A stretch of 64,000 nucleotides of DNA. Origin: CAVQEK01 sp963711495. Lineage in GTDB: Bacteria > Bacteroidota > Bacteroidia > Cytophagales > Cyclobacteriaceae. This document shows positions 26,628-36,115 of the stretch, in pieces. Within the stretch, counting starts at the first letter, position 1, and the number at the start of each line of letters is the position of its first letter. A model generated the notes under the pieces. That model saw only the letters and a list, made by a program, of their open reading frames with translations, did no database searches and was not told where the DNA came from. The position numbers and the translations under genes are program-made. The stretch lies in the NCBI GenBank assembly GCA_963711495.1, contig CAVQEK010000013.1:992001-1056000 (forward strand), written 5' to 3'.

Positions 26628-27513
26628 GATTATAAAAAAGGCCAGGGAGGAGGCCTGGTTTCACTTTCCGGGCAATATCAGTAATTCCATTCTTATTTCA
26701 TCTATGGGCAGGAGTGGCTCGACATGGTTGGCCCAGATCATCAATCACAAACGGAATTACCGGGAAATCTTTGAGCCTTTTTTGCCTGTCCGGGTGCCGG
26801 AAGCTTCTCGGTTTGAATATTGCCAGTATTTATCGGAGAAAATGGAGGCAGAAGAATTTAAAAACGATGCGTTCAAACTGCTTACCGGTCGTTTTAAAAA
26901 CCGGTGGACCGATGTGGCCAACCCGTCATTGTTCTCTAAGAAGCAGTTGATCAAGGATATCAGGACCAACCTTTTGTTGGGATGGCTAAAGAGGCAATTT
27001 CCTCCATTGAAAATCATCTTGTTGATCCGGCATCCTTACGCTGTTGTCAGTTCATGGAAAAAACTGGGTTGGGGAGTAGAGCCATTGGGCGAAAGAAGGG
27101 ACCTGGATATTATACTAAACCAGCAACAACTCCTCAAGGATTTTCCAATCATAGGTGAGTCAGTAAAATGTTTCGATACCAATGACTATGTAATCAGTCT
27201 GGGATTATTGTGGGGAATTTTAAATTATGTGCCATTAAGCCAGGATAAAGGTCGTGATCAATTTATTGTGGTCCGATATGAAGATCTGCTAACAGACCCT
27301 GGCCGTGCTACTTTAGACTTGATGGAAAGAATAAACATCAAACCGGATCACAAGCGATTAAATCGGGTGATCAACAAACCCTCCAGAACATCCTATGAAA
27401 AGAAGTCCTTTTTGGTCGATGATCATAATTTAGATCAAATGGAATTGGAAAAAATCAATCGGGTAATCAATTTCTTTCATTTGGATTATTTATATAAGGA
27501 GGTATCGGCATGA
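26581..27513 (+). CDS. sulfotransferase-family protein
   Basis: The 310-residue protein has the PAPS 5'-phosphosulfate loop SSMGRSGSTWLAQ (residues 40-52) and the 3'-phosphate motif LLIRHPYAVVSSW (147-159). A late conserved RYEDLLTDP segment (about 237-245) is typical of carbohydrate sulfotransferases. The GTG start overlaps the GT2 gene by 47 bases. An internal start would lose the N-terminal helix but keep the motifs. It shares only the family motifs with the sulfotransferase at 22392, so the two probably sulfate different positions. Confidence 0.82.
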   Translation: MQSKLNYFTSLRLYHRIIKKAREEAWFHFPGNISNSILISSMGRSGSTWLAQIINHKRNYREIFEPFLPVRVPEASRFEYCQYLSEKMEAEEFKNDAFKLLTGRFKNRWTDVANPSLFSKKQLIKDIRTNLLLGWLKRQFPPLKIILLIRHPYAVVSSWKKLGWGVEPLGERRDLDIILNQQQLLKDFPIIGESVKCFDTNDYVISLGLLWGILNYVPLSQDKGRDQFIVVRYEDLLTDPGRATLDLMERINIKPDHKRLNRVINKPSRTSYEKKSFLVDDHNLDQMELEKINRVINFFHLDYLYKEVSA

Positions 27514-28751
27514 AGATCCTGGTGCTCTCCAGTTGTTATCCAAAACCGTTAACGCCGAACCACGGAATCTTTGTACACCAGCAAATGAAAGCCCTTTCAA
27601 AGCTGGGTGTGGAAGTTCATGTCATTCAACCTGTTGGATGGTACCCACCACTTGGTTTACATCGGTTGCATCCCTATTGGAGAACAGGATTTGAACAGCA
27701 TCGAAATACATTTAAAGAATTCGAAGGGATCAGAATACACCACCCCAGGATATTTTCTCCTATGCCCAGCAGGTTTTTTCGGGAGCATAGCTGGGACCGG
27801 GAAGGACGCCAGGTGGCACAATTTATTTTAAGTCAAGAAGAGTTGAAAGATGCCGACCTGATCTATGCCCAGTTCCTGATCCATGAGGGATATATCGGCA
27901 CCGTGGTGAAGAAGCACACGGGCATCCCCCTGGTATCCATTGCCCTAGGGGATGATGTGCATGCCTGGCCGGAAAAACATCCGGAAAATGTAACGAAATT
28001 AAAACTGGCATTGTACCGGTCTGATCTGGTGCTGGCCAACAGCCAACGCTTGGCGAGGGATGCAGAAGCCTGGGTGGGCCATCATCAGGAAGTAAAGGTG
28101 CAGTGTGTATACCAGGGTATTGACCTCGATCGTTTTCAGCCGGTGGACGGTGAACAGATGCGTGCTTTAAACAAGCAGCATTTCCACCTTGATACCGGGA
28201 AAAAACACTTGTTGTGTATTGCTACGCCGGTGGTCCTGAAAGGATGGATAGAATTGCTGGACACATTTGGCGAGATGCGGGAAGCGTTAAAAAACTGGAA
28301 CCTGGTAATGGTAGCGCCTCTCAGAAGATCGCAGGATGCCCTGGACCTCATTTTGGAAGCAAAAAAAAGACACCTGGAACATCAGGTCGATTTTCTCGGA
28401 GCGGTGGATCCTGCCGATATGCCGCAATTAATGCAGGCGGTAGACGCCTTTGTGCTCCCCAGTTACAATGAAGGATTATCCAATGCTGTTCTGGAAGCGT
28501 TGGCTTCCGGCCTGCCTGTGATCACCACGGATGTCGGGGGCCATATGGAAGCGATTACCCATAAAGAAAACGGATGGCTGATCCCGCCAAAAGATAAAAA
28601 TGAGTTGAAGAATGCGCTTAGAGAAGTCCTGTTGAATGTTAATACAAGAAATCACATCGCCCGAAAGGCAAGAACAGGTGCCCAAAAAATAGGATCTTAC
28701 CATCAAAATGCCATTAAATTGATCGATCAATTCAACCATGCCATCCGTTAG
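27510..28751 (+). CDS. glycosyltransferase family 4 (GT-B)
   Basis: The 413-residue GT-B enzyme has an N-terminal acceptor domain (LVLSSCYPKPLTPNHGIFVHQQ opening, given in part) and a C-terminal donor domain. The donor domain holds the LPSYNEGLSNAVLEALASG motif (about residues 315-335), with the two Glu residues of the EX7E pattern. The ATGA overlap couples it to the sulfotransferase upstream, and the stop lies inside the next GT2 gene. It is likely a retaining transferase for one sugar of the repeat unit; specificity is unknown. Confidence 0.9.
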   Translation: MKILVLSSCYPKPLTPNHGIFVHQQMKALSKLGVEVHVIQPVGWYPPLGLHRLHPYWRTGFEQHRNTFKEFEGIRIHHPRIFSPMPSRFFREHSWDREGRQVAQFILSQEELKDADLIYAQFLIHEGYIGTVVKKHTGIPLVSIALGDDVHAWPEKHPENVTKLKLALYRSDLVLANSQRLARDAEAWVGHHQEVKVQCVYQGIDLDRFQPVDGEQMRALNKQHFHLDTGKKHLLCIATPVVLKGWIELLDTFGEMREALKNWNLVMVAPLRRSQDALDLILEAKKRHLEHQVDFLGAVDPADMPQLMQAVDAFVLPSYNEGLSNAVLEALASGLPVITTDVGGHMEAITHKENGWLIPPKDKNELKNALREVLLNVNTRNHIARKARTGAQKIGSYHQNAIKLIDQFNHAIR

Positions 28752-29703
28752 CGTCATCATTCCAACCTACAACAGGCGTACCTTGCTGGATCAAACCCTG
28801 GCACAACTGAAAAATGTGATTCATGCTGCCAACACCAATACTGAAGTTTTGGTCATTGACGACGGATCAAGTGATAATACCTTATCATTCATAAAAGAGC
28901 ACTATCCCTGGGTGAGGTTGTTTGCTCAGGAAAACCGGGGCGCTTCCTATGCCAGAAATGTTGGGCTTCAAAATGTCAATGGAGACTATATCCTCTATCT
29001 GGATTCCGATGACCTGATTGAAACAGGTTTTTTTGACGAGAAGATCAAATACTTGGAGGCACATCCCAAAGTATCCGGTGTCTATGGACCTTTTGATTAT
29101 TTTGATTCAGAAGAGGTGTTTACCGAAGAAAACATTTTACCGCGACATATTCCTTATCCACTTGACGGTCCTGATTATGAAAAATCCCTGGAGCGGTTGC
29201 TTGGGGGCTGGTATATTCATCCCAGCAGTGTCCTGTGGAGGAAAAGCACTTTGCTAAACATAAAAGGCCATAATGAAACCTTAATGGTCAACCAGGACGT
29301 AGACCTGATGTTCAGGATATTGGTAAGAAAGCACCAGATTGCAGGAATACCATCCCCACGGGCTTTGATCAGAATGCACGATGGGGAACGAGTTGGTGGC
29401 ATCAATAACAATCCGGAGAAACTCACTCATATTTTGGACCTCCGGCGGTTTTTTAAAACGGAATTGGATTCAAGGAAAATGCTTTATGACAATTACCGGG
29501 AGGCATTGGCAAGGTATTGTTTCAATCAATGGGCTGCTTACTACCGTTCGCATCCTGCAATTGCATCCGGATTTCTTAAGCTTTCAGAAGAATTACACCC
29601 TGCTCTCAATGTAAAAGGGCACTGGTATTTCCGCGCTCTTGGAAAAATTGCGGGTAAGGCCAATGCCGTTAAGATTAAGGACCAAATACTCGGTTTCAAG
29701 TAG
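28738..29703 (+). CDS. glycosyltransferase family 2
   Basis: This is a GT-A enzyme of 321 residues: SVIIPTYNR (residues 5-13), VIDDGSSDNT (about 39-48) and YLDSDDL (about 85-91) form the UDP-sugar and metal sites. The C-terminal 100 residues are helical. It overlaps the GT4 gene by 14 bases. It is followed by 240 bases without a recognised gene, so the transcription unit may end here. Confidence 0.88.
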   Translation: MPSVSVIIPTYNRRTLLDQTLAQLKNVIHAANTNTEVLVIDDGSSDNTLSFIKEHYPWVRLFAQENRGASYARNVGLQNVNGDYILYLDSDDLIETGFFDEKIKYLEAHPKVSGVYGPFDYFDSEEVFTEENILPRHIPYPLDGPDYEKSLERLLGGWYIHPSSVLWRKSTLLNIKGHNETLMVNQDVDLMFRILVRKHQIAGIPSPRALIRMHDGERVGGINNNPEKLTHILDLRRFFKTELDSRKMLYDNYREALARYCFNQWAAYYRSHPAIASGFLKLSEELHPALNVKGHWYFRALGKIAGKANAVKIKDQILGFK

Positions 29704-29942
29704 AATAATCTCTCCGTTTGTTCTCCGTGCAAAAACTCCGAGGACTCCACGGTAAAACACACAAAGGCACACCAGGGTGGAACAGGGTTCCATGGAACAT
29801 TAATTTCCAAAATGGAACAACGGATTAATTCACGCTTCAATTAAATATGATTCTTAAATCATGAACAAGCATATAATTATTAACCATTTACGACATAGTA
29901 CGAATCTTGAGTTATGATCACGTCTAAGAAACCGATTGAATA
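29704..29942. other. intergenic spacer before the first asnB-like gene
   Basis: No repeat of the A-F families and no gene is seen. AT-rich sequence in the last 80 bases could hold a promoter, but I find no exact TAnnTTTG box and no terminator hairpin with a T-run. Confidence 0.35.
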
Positions 29943-31913
29943 ATGTGTGGTATATTTGCACTAATCAACATTTCCGGTAATAACACTACCAACCCATTCA
30001 AAAAAGGAACCGAGATCATCGCCCATCGCGGGCCAGATGATGAAGGGTATTTGCTGTGGGACGGTGGCCCATCTATCGACTTATTTGCCGGGGAGGCTAC
30101 CAGTGATGCCAGCAGGGCATTTCATCACCTTACGGATCTTCCCGGAGAATATCCCTGGAAAGTGGGTCTGGGACACCGCCGGCTGTCCATTATTGACCTC
30201 AGCCCACGCGGTCACCAGCCCATGGTTGATCCGGAATCCGGTTTGGCTCTGATCTTCAACGGTGAGATCTACAACTACAAAGAGCTGCACCTGGAACTGG
30301 AAACAATGGGATACCGGTTTACTAGCGAAACGGATACGGAAGTGCTGCTCAAAGCCTGGGAAGCCTGGGGGACGGACGCACCACATCATTTTAACGGCAT
30401 GTTCGCTTTTATCATGCTGGACACCCGCCATCAGAAATTGTATGCTGTCCGCGACCGTTTTGGCATCAAGCCGTTATACTATGCCCGGCTCGATCATTAT
30501 ACCGTGCTGGCTTCCGAGATCAAGCAGGTACGTTCTCTACCCGGGTTTCAGCCAGTACTCAACGAATCGATTGCCTATGATTACCTGGCAAAAGGCCTGG
30601 TGGACCACAGATCTGAAACATTCGATCAACGGATCTTTCAACTGAGGGGTGGTGAAATGGTCATTGCAGATCTTCATAATCTGGGGTCTGATCGCGGAAA
30701 ATCTTCCGGATCCAATACCGTCGTGGATTTCAATATCAAAAAGTGGTACACGCTCCGGCCACAGCCGTGGAAAGGGACCAAAACAGAGGCTGAAGCTCGG
30801 TTCCGGGAACTGTTCCGGGACAGTGTACGCCTCCGCCTCCGTGCCGATGTAAAAGTGGGGTCCTGTCTGTCCGGAGGCCTCGATTCCTCGGCCATTGTTT
30901 GCCAGATGGCCACATTACTTAATGAGGAAGAAAAATTTGTCGGACTGGAAACGGTGACAAGCCGGTACACCCAAACTGATTATGATGAGTGGCAATTTGC
31001 CGGTAAAGTTATAGAACAAACAAAGGCCACATATCACCATGTCTGGCCTACGGCCGACAAGCTGTTGAATGATCTGGATCGCCTCCTTTGGCACATGGAT
31101 GAGCCGTTTGGCTCGACCAGCCAGTTTAGTCAATGGTGCGTATTCGAAGGAGCAGCAAAATCTGGGCTCATCGTAATGCTGGATGGACAGGGTGCTGATG
31201 AACAACTTGCAGGGTACGGTGGAAATGACGTGCCATTATATTCGGGGTACCTGAGAAAATGGAAATGGAAAGAGCTATATCGCGAATACCGGGGGTTTAA
31301 AAAGCAAAAAGGTTATAACCCTAAAGGTCAATTTTTACATGCACTGGAAAGGACTTATCCTTCTTTAAAACCGGTTTTACCCGTCCGATCTGAGCATGCA
31401 CCGGATTGGCTCAGTTTGAAATCAATGAACGATTTTGAAATGCCAATCACAAGATCGCTACGTGAAGAAATGATATTGCAGACCACAGTGACATCACTCC
31501 CGGCATTGTTGCGATATGAAGATCGCAACTCCATGGCTTTTAGCATAGAAAGCCGCGTGCCTTTTTTAGACTATCGCCTGGTAGAATTTCTTATTGGCCT
31601 CCCGGAAGATATGATCTACCACAGGGGTATTCGCAAGGTACTTTTACGGGATGCATTGAAAGGATTGATTCCTGATGAAATAAGAGAACGCAAGGATAAA
31701 ATGGGCTTTGTGTCACCGGAAGAATTGTGGCTGAAAAATGAAAAAACGGATTGGTTTAGGCATGAAATATTTGATAATGGCACACAGGATCATTGGTTCA
31801 ATTATGATAATTTAAAAGTGATGATTAAAAATATGATCGAAGGTAAGAGGAAATTTTCTTTCGATCCCTGGAAATTGCTGTTGTTTAAAAGGTATTTAAA
31901 TTCCTTTCACTGA
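29943..31913 (+). CDS. AsnB-type glutamine-dependent amidotransferase
   Basis: The 656-residue protein has an N-terminal class II glutaminase domain with catalytic Cys2 (MCGIFA) and the HRGPDDEGY motif (about 28-36). A C-terminal asparagine-synthase domain has the PP-loop CLSGGLDSSAI (about 307-317). In polysaccharide loci such enzymes usually amidate sugar carboxylates (uronamides) or other acids rather than make asparagine. That is the likely role here, by context. A short insertion near residues 38-58 distinguishes it from the second AsnB at 42993. It overlaps the next gene by one base (TGATG). Confidence 0.88.
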   Translation: MCGIFALINISGNNTTNPFKKGTEIIAHRGPDDEGYLLWDGGPSIDLFAGEATSDASRAFHHLTDLPGEYPWKVGLGHRRLSIIDLSPRGHQPMVDPESGLALIFNGEIYNYKELHLELETMGYRFTSETDTEVLLKAWEAWGTDAPHHFNGMFAFIMLDTRHQKLYAVRDRFGIKPLYYARLDHYTVLASEIKQVRSLPGFQPVLNESIAYDYLAKGLVDHRSETFDQRIFQLRGGEMVIADLHNLGSDRGKSSGSNTVVDFNIKKWYTLRPQPWKGTKTEAEARFRELFRDSVRLRLRADVKVGSCLSGGLDSSAIVCQMATLLNEEEKFVGLETVTSRYTQTDYDEWQFAGKVIEQTKATYHHVWPTADKLLNDLDRLLWHMDEPFGSTSQFSQWCVFEGAAKSGLIVMLDGQGADEQLAGYGGNDVPLYSGYLRKWKWKELYREYRGFKKQKGYNPKGQFLHALERTYPSLKPVLPVRSEHAPDWLSLKSMNDFEMPITRSLREEMILQTTVTSLPALLRYEDRNSMAFSIESRVPFLDYRLVEFLIGLPEDMIYHRGIRKVLLRDALKGLIPDEIRERKDKMGFVSPEELWLKNEKTDWFRHEIFDNGTQDHWFNYDNLKVMIKNMIEGKRKFSFDPWKLLLFKRYLNSFH

Positions 31914-32743
31914 TGTTTTCTTTAAAAACAAATGTGCTCTATAAATTGTATTTATATGGTAAATACAATCTTAAATACAATTTGAGCAAAGAAATACTGT
32001 TACTCCACACTCCCGGTCATGTCGGTTCGGTCAGTGTGGCCAAAACATTAAAACCAATATCACAGCATTATTTCTTTTGCAATGTGCATTCATTGGTAGG
32101 GAAATATAAGATCACCTCGGCACGGCATATGCTGCAAAAGGTATTGGCTGAAAAAATAAAATATCGCGAGAGTAGTAAGAAGATTAAGATCATTACTTTA
32201 GTACGAGACCCTGTCAGCAGGGCCGTTGGGGGATTTTTTCACAATATTGACCAATGGATTTTTCCGGAAAAAAAACAACTGTTGTTGGGGAGACCAAATT
32301 GGTTTGAAGTATTGTATCACCACTTCAATGTGGCTGAAAAATATAATAACCTAACTTATCTACATTCTACTTCGGAATATCAACTGAATTGGTTTGATGA
32401 ACAGGTAAAGTTCCTTTTTGGTATTGACGTATTTAAGAAAGAATTCGACACCGAAAAGGGGTATAAAATTTATAAAAAGGACAACATCGAATTGCTCGTA
32501 TTAAAGCTCGAATTGATTGAAAAATGCTGGAATGAAGCCATAGGTCTATTTTTGAGTTTAAGTGTTCCAGAACTGGGCGCCAACAATAGTGCAAAAAACC
32601 GCAACGATTATACATTTTACAGGGAGTTTAAAAATAAATTGAAACTCGGTCAGAAAGATTTTGACTTATTGTATGACAACAAGTACATGGAATACTTTTA
32701 TAGTGATAGTGAAATTAAGCAATTAATGGCTAATTGGGCTTGA
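31913..32743 (+). CDS. putative capsular polysaccharide synthesis protein (NKWYS/sulfotransferase-like)
   Basis: The 276-residue protein resembles the Pfam family of putative capsular polysaccharide synthesis proteins (NKWYS). It has HTPGHVGSVSVAKTL (about residues 32-46, a PAPS-loop-like motif), LVRDPVSRAVGGFFHN (about 93-108, 3'-phosphate-like motif) and the late NWFDEQVKFLFGIDVF block. It ends with a YMEYFYSDSEI segment. The two motifs match the sulfotransferase plan, so it is probably a third sulfotransferase, but activity of this family is not well documented. It is translationally coupled to the AsnB gene. Confidence 0.78.
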   Translation: MFSLKTNVLYKLYLYGKYNLKYNLSKEILLLHTPGHVGSVSVAKTLKPISQHYFFCNVHSLVGKYKITSARHMLQKVLAEKIKYRESSKKIKIITLVRDPVSRAVGGFFHNIDQWIFPEKKQLLLGRPNWFEVLYHHFNVAEKYNNLTYLHSTSEYQLNWFDEQVKFLFGIDVFKKEFDTEKGYKIYKKDNIELLVLKLELIEKCWNEAIGLFLSLSVPELGANNSAKNRNDYTFYREFKNKLKLGQKDFDLLYDNKYMEYFYSDSEIKQLMANWA

Positions 32744-32747
32744 AATC

Positions 32748-33944
32748 ATGAGAATTGTTGTCCTGGTAAATAATTCCATGCGTTATGACGAACGGGTTAA
32801 AAGGCAAATTCAACATTTCACTGATGCTGGCCACCAGGTAGAGGCGATAGGGGTACTCACTGAAAAAGATCTTGATACACCCGCACTGCCGCAAATTGAG
32901 AATGCCCGGTTTCACTTGGTCGAACGCCGCAAAAGAAAAAATTATAAGAATTGGCTGAGCGCATCAGTTCCCCATAAAATGGCATTGGTGCTCCTCAAAT
33001 TCGGGATAAAAGGGAATTTGATTAGAAAATTTGTGGTATGCACGACGTATCTGCCATTATTCCATTATGTCAAAAAAATCCGTGCAGACCTGTACTATGC
33101 CAATGACCTTGATACAACCGGAGTGGCTATGGATGTCAGTAAAAGAATGAAGGCCGGATTCATTTATGATGCGCATGAATATTATTATGGGCAGTCTTCC
33201 TCTGCCCCACTGTATTTGAGAGAGGCCGTAGAAATCTTTGAAAGTACAATAGTGCAGAACGCTTCTTCCTGCATCACAGTTTCCGGTTCCATTGCCAATA
33301 GGTTGAGTCAAAAATACAACATAAAGCCTCCAACAGTGATAAGGAATATTGGTACTTACATAAAAGTAAAAGAACCAAAAAATGTCAACGATCCGGTTAG
33401 ATTGCTATACCAATCGGCGAACCTTGATTTGTACGGGCGGAATCTGAAAACATTGGTGGACGCTGTGGCCCGATTGGATAATGTGACATTGACCTTAAGG
33501 GGAAATATTGAGAAAACGCGAAAAACAGTATTGTTAGCTTATTTGAAAAAATTTCTGAAGGATGGTCAATTTGAGTTGAGAGATGCAGTTCCATACAAGA
33601 TAATGATCGAAGAGGCCAGCAAATTCGATGTCGGTTTCATATTAAATAGTCCTGATAACGAGAACCACCAACTCACACTTCCCAATAAGATATTCGAATA
33701 CATGAACGCCGGACTGGCATTGGTTTGTTTCAATACATTAGAATTGGCTAAAATTGTGGGGGGATATAAAGTTGGCGCTGTATGTCCGGAAAATTATCCC
33801 ATACAGTTAGCAGAAACGATTAAAGATCTTGTTGAGGACCGAAAGAAGCTATTAACAATGAAAAAGAGGTCTTATGAATTGGCCAGGACCGAGTTCAATT
33901 GGACGAATGAAAAGAAACAGTTTGACAAGATCTTGCCCAATTAA
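32748..33944 (+). CDS. glycosyltransferase family 4 (GT-B)
   Basis: The 398-residue protein opens with RIVVLVNNSMRYDERVKRQ, usual for GT4 enzymes of this subgroup. The acceptor domain includes a DLYYANDLDTTGVA segment (about 115-128) and an IYDAHEYYYGQ segment (about 139-149). The donor domain ends with the PNKIFEYMNAGLALVCF motif (about 307-323), in which the usual second Glu is kept (FEYM). It lies four bases after the previous stop, in one operon. Specificity is unknown. Confidence 0.85.
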   Translation: MRIVVLVNNSMRYDERVKRQIQHFTDAGHQVEAIGVLTEKDLDTPALPQIENARFHLVERRKRKNYKNWLSASVPHKMALVLLKFGIKGNLIRKFVVCTTYLPLFHYVKKIRADLYYANDLDTTGVAMDVSKRMKAGFIYDAHEYYYGQSSSAPLYLREAVEIFESTIVQNASSCITVSGSIANRLSQKYNIKPPTVIRNIGTYIKVKEPKNVNDPVRLLYQSANLDLYGRNLKTLVDAVARLDNVTLTLRGNIEKTRKTVLLAYLKKFLKDGQFELRDAVPYKIMIEEASKFDVGFILNSPDNENHQLTLPNKIFEYMNAGLALVCFNTLELAKIVGGYKVGAVCPENYPIQLAETIKDLVEDRKKLLTMKKRSYELARTEFNWTNEKKQFDKILPN

Positions 33945-33965
33945 TTCATTGATTTAATAATTAAG

Positions 33966-35237
33966 TTGGACACTATTTTTTTGATCACTACAAATTTTCC
34001 GTTTGGGAAAAAAGAAACTTTTGTACTTGAGGAATTGAATTACCTGTGCAAAGTTTTCAACGTAGTTGTCTTTCCGAGTAATTGTCGGAACACCTGTCAG
34101 GAAAGAAAGCTACCGGAAAATGCTGGAGTCGATCTTTCTTTATGCGAAGCATTATCGTTATTACGAAATCAAAAATGGAGATATCTGTTTAGTTGGATTT
34201 TTTTGAAATATTTAATGATCGAACTTCTACATTACCCTCACGTATTACTCAGCTATAAGAAATTTTCTAAATTAATTGTTGCAATACTAAAAGCGAGGGC
34301 ATCGTACCATTGGATAAAAAACTATCGCGGAAAAGAGAAAACTACTACAAAAATCATTTTTTATACTTATTGGGCTGGGCCGGTCACCTTAGGACTTTCA
34401 AAGTTTTCTAAGAATAACGATAAGTTTAAAAGTATAACACGAGCTCACGCGGCTGACCTTTACGCTTATCGCAATAAACTGAATTATAAACCACTACAAT
34501 GCAGCATTTTTGAATTGGTTGATAGCATATTTACGATAAGTGAACATGGGAAAAGATATATATTAAACACTTATCCAAAGAGTGATTTAGGTCCAAAGAC
34601 AATTGTAGCCAGGTTGGGTGTTGGAGCGGTAAATATTCGATCGATGGATCACTTTGATAATAAATTTGTTTTTTTTTCTTGTTCAAATATTGTTCCTGTT
34701 AAAAGAATAGATAAGATTATTAATATGATTGAAAGAGTAGCAAGTAAATTGCCAGACATTAGTTTTTATTGGGATCATATAGGGGGTGGAGAATTAGAAT
34801 TAGACATGATGCATTTGGCTAGAGAGAAACTATCTTTACCAAATGTGAACTGGAAAATACATGGACCTCAAAATCACAATTATGTATATGATTTTTTGCA
34901 GAAAAATTGTGTTGATTTATTTATTAACCTCAGTGACTCTGAAGGTCTGCCTGTCAGTATCATGGAAGCACAGAGTTTTGGCATTCCCGCGATAGCAACA
35001 AATGTCAGCGGAACCAATGAAATTGTTAATAATCAAAATGGTTTTTTAATAGATCCAATGAGTAATTTGGAAGATATTGCCAATCAAATCATTAATTATA
35101 TCAAAGGACCAATGGAGAACAGGATCACCAAACGGAAATTAAGTCTTCTGAACTTCGAACATAATTTTAATGCCCACACCAACTATCAGGCATTTGTCAA
35201 AGAATTAATGGACCAGTCAAAAACTGAAAACACTTGA
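33966..35237 (+). CDS. glycosyltransferase family 4 (GT-B)
   Basis: The 423-residue AT-rich gene starts at TTG. The protein opens TIFLITTNFPFGKKETFVLEE, a form seen in exopolysaccharide GT4 enzymes (quoted in part). It has the donor motif NLSDSEGLPVSIMEAQSFG (about 319-337), with Glu residues in EX7E spacing. Its base composition is more AT-rich than both neighbours. The TTGA overlap couples it to the FkbM gene downstream. Confidence 0.85.
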   Translation: MDTIFLITTNFPFGKKETFVLEELNYLCKVFNVVVFPSNCRNTCQERKLPENAGVDLSLCEALSLLRNQKWRYLFSWIFLKYLMIELLHYPHVLLSYKKFSKLIVAILKARASYHWIKNYRGKEKTTTKIIFYTYWAGPVTLGLSKFSKNNDKFKSITRAHAADLYAYRNKLNYKPLQCSIFELVDSIFTISEHGKRYILNTYPKSDLGPKTIVARLGVGAVNIRSMDHFDNKFVFFSCSNIVPVKRIDKIINMIERVASKLPDISFYWDHIGGGELELDMMHLAREKLSLPNVNWKIHGPQNHNYVYDFLQKNCVDLFINLSDSEGLPVSIMEAQSFGIPAIATNVSGTNEIVNNQNGFLIDPMSNLEDIANQIINYIKGPMENRITKRKLSLLNFEHNFNAHTNYQAFVKELMDQSKTENT

Positions 35238-36115
35238 TATCGGGTGAACTTATTCGACTGATCTTAGCCCAAAATTTGGCCGGGTTCAACTATCTGAAAA
35301 AGAGGAAAGGTGTGATCAAGCGCATTTATAACTACTTATCGGATAAAATTAAAGGGTATACCCTGCTCATTCCTTATTTGAAATCGGAATTCAATTTAAG
35401 GATCCTGGTCAACACCAAGGACATCATAGGGTGGAACCTCACTTTGTTTGGAGAATATGAGGGTACTACCAACAAATTGTTGAGATTACTGGTAAAAAAA
35501 AATCATTATGTGATTGAAGCGGGGGCAAATTTGGGGAGCGAAACCCTGTTAATGTCCAGATTGTGCCCACATGGCCGGGTATTTGCCTTTGAACCGGCCC
35601 CGCAATCGTTTAACTATCTGTCTTTCAATATCAGGGAAAATCAACTTGACAATGTTCAATTTTTTCCAAAAGCACTCGGCGATAAGGAGGCCAACATTAA
35701 TCTGTTTTTATTGCCGGATGATTTTCCCAATCAGGGCATGTCCAGTAAAATAAAACATTCCCGGGCCAATCGTTCCATTGAAGTGCCGCAAACAACCATC
35801 GATCATTTTCTGAAAGAAAATAGGCTGGAACAGTTTGATTTTCTGAAAATGGATGTTCAGGGTGCTGAACTGGATATATTAAAAGGAGGTGTCAACAGTA
35901 TTATAGAACATCAGCCCATAATTTTCCTGGAAGCATCGGATTCTTATTCCAGTCTGCTTGAGATCTTTGACTTCCTGGCTACACAGGATTACACTCCATA
36001 TCGGATTATGGAACGGAGAATTGAAAGGATTGAAAAGGTAAAATTGGCACCGGGGAACTGGATCTGTTTTCCTGCAAAATGTATTGAGCATAAATCATTC
36101 ATTGAAGCATGGTAA
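35234..36115 (+). CDS. FkbM-family methyltransferase
   Basis: The 293-residue protein has SAM motif I as YVIEAGANLGSETLLMSR (about residues 92-109) and motif II FAFEPAPQSFNYL (about 116-128). The FkbM signature FLKMDVQGAELDILKGG (about 198-214) follows. FkbM enzymes O-methylate sugars or polyketides; here a glycan hydroxyl is likely. The start is TTG in an overlap of four bases with the GT4 gene, and its end overlaps the polymerase gene by seven bases. Confidence 0.87.
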   Translation: MISGELIRLILAQNLAGFNYLKKRKGVIKRIYNYLSDKIKGYTLLIPYLKSEFNLRILVNTKDIIGWNLTLFGEYEGTTNKLLRLLVKKNHYVIEAGANLGSETLLMSRLCPHGRVFAFEPAPQSFNYLSFNIRENQLDNVQFFPKALGDKEANINLFLLPDDFPNQGMSSKIKHSRANRSIEVPQTTIDHFLKENRLEQFDFLKMDVQGAELDILKGGVNSIIEHQPIIFLEASDSYSSLLEIFDFLATQDYTPYRIMERRIERIEKVKLAPGNWICFPAKCIEHKSFIEAW

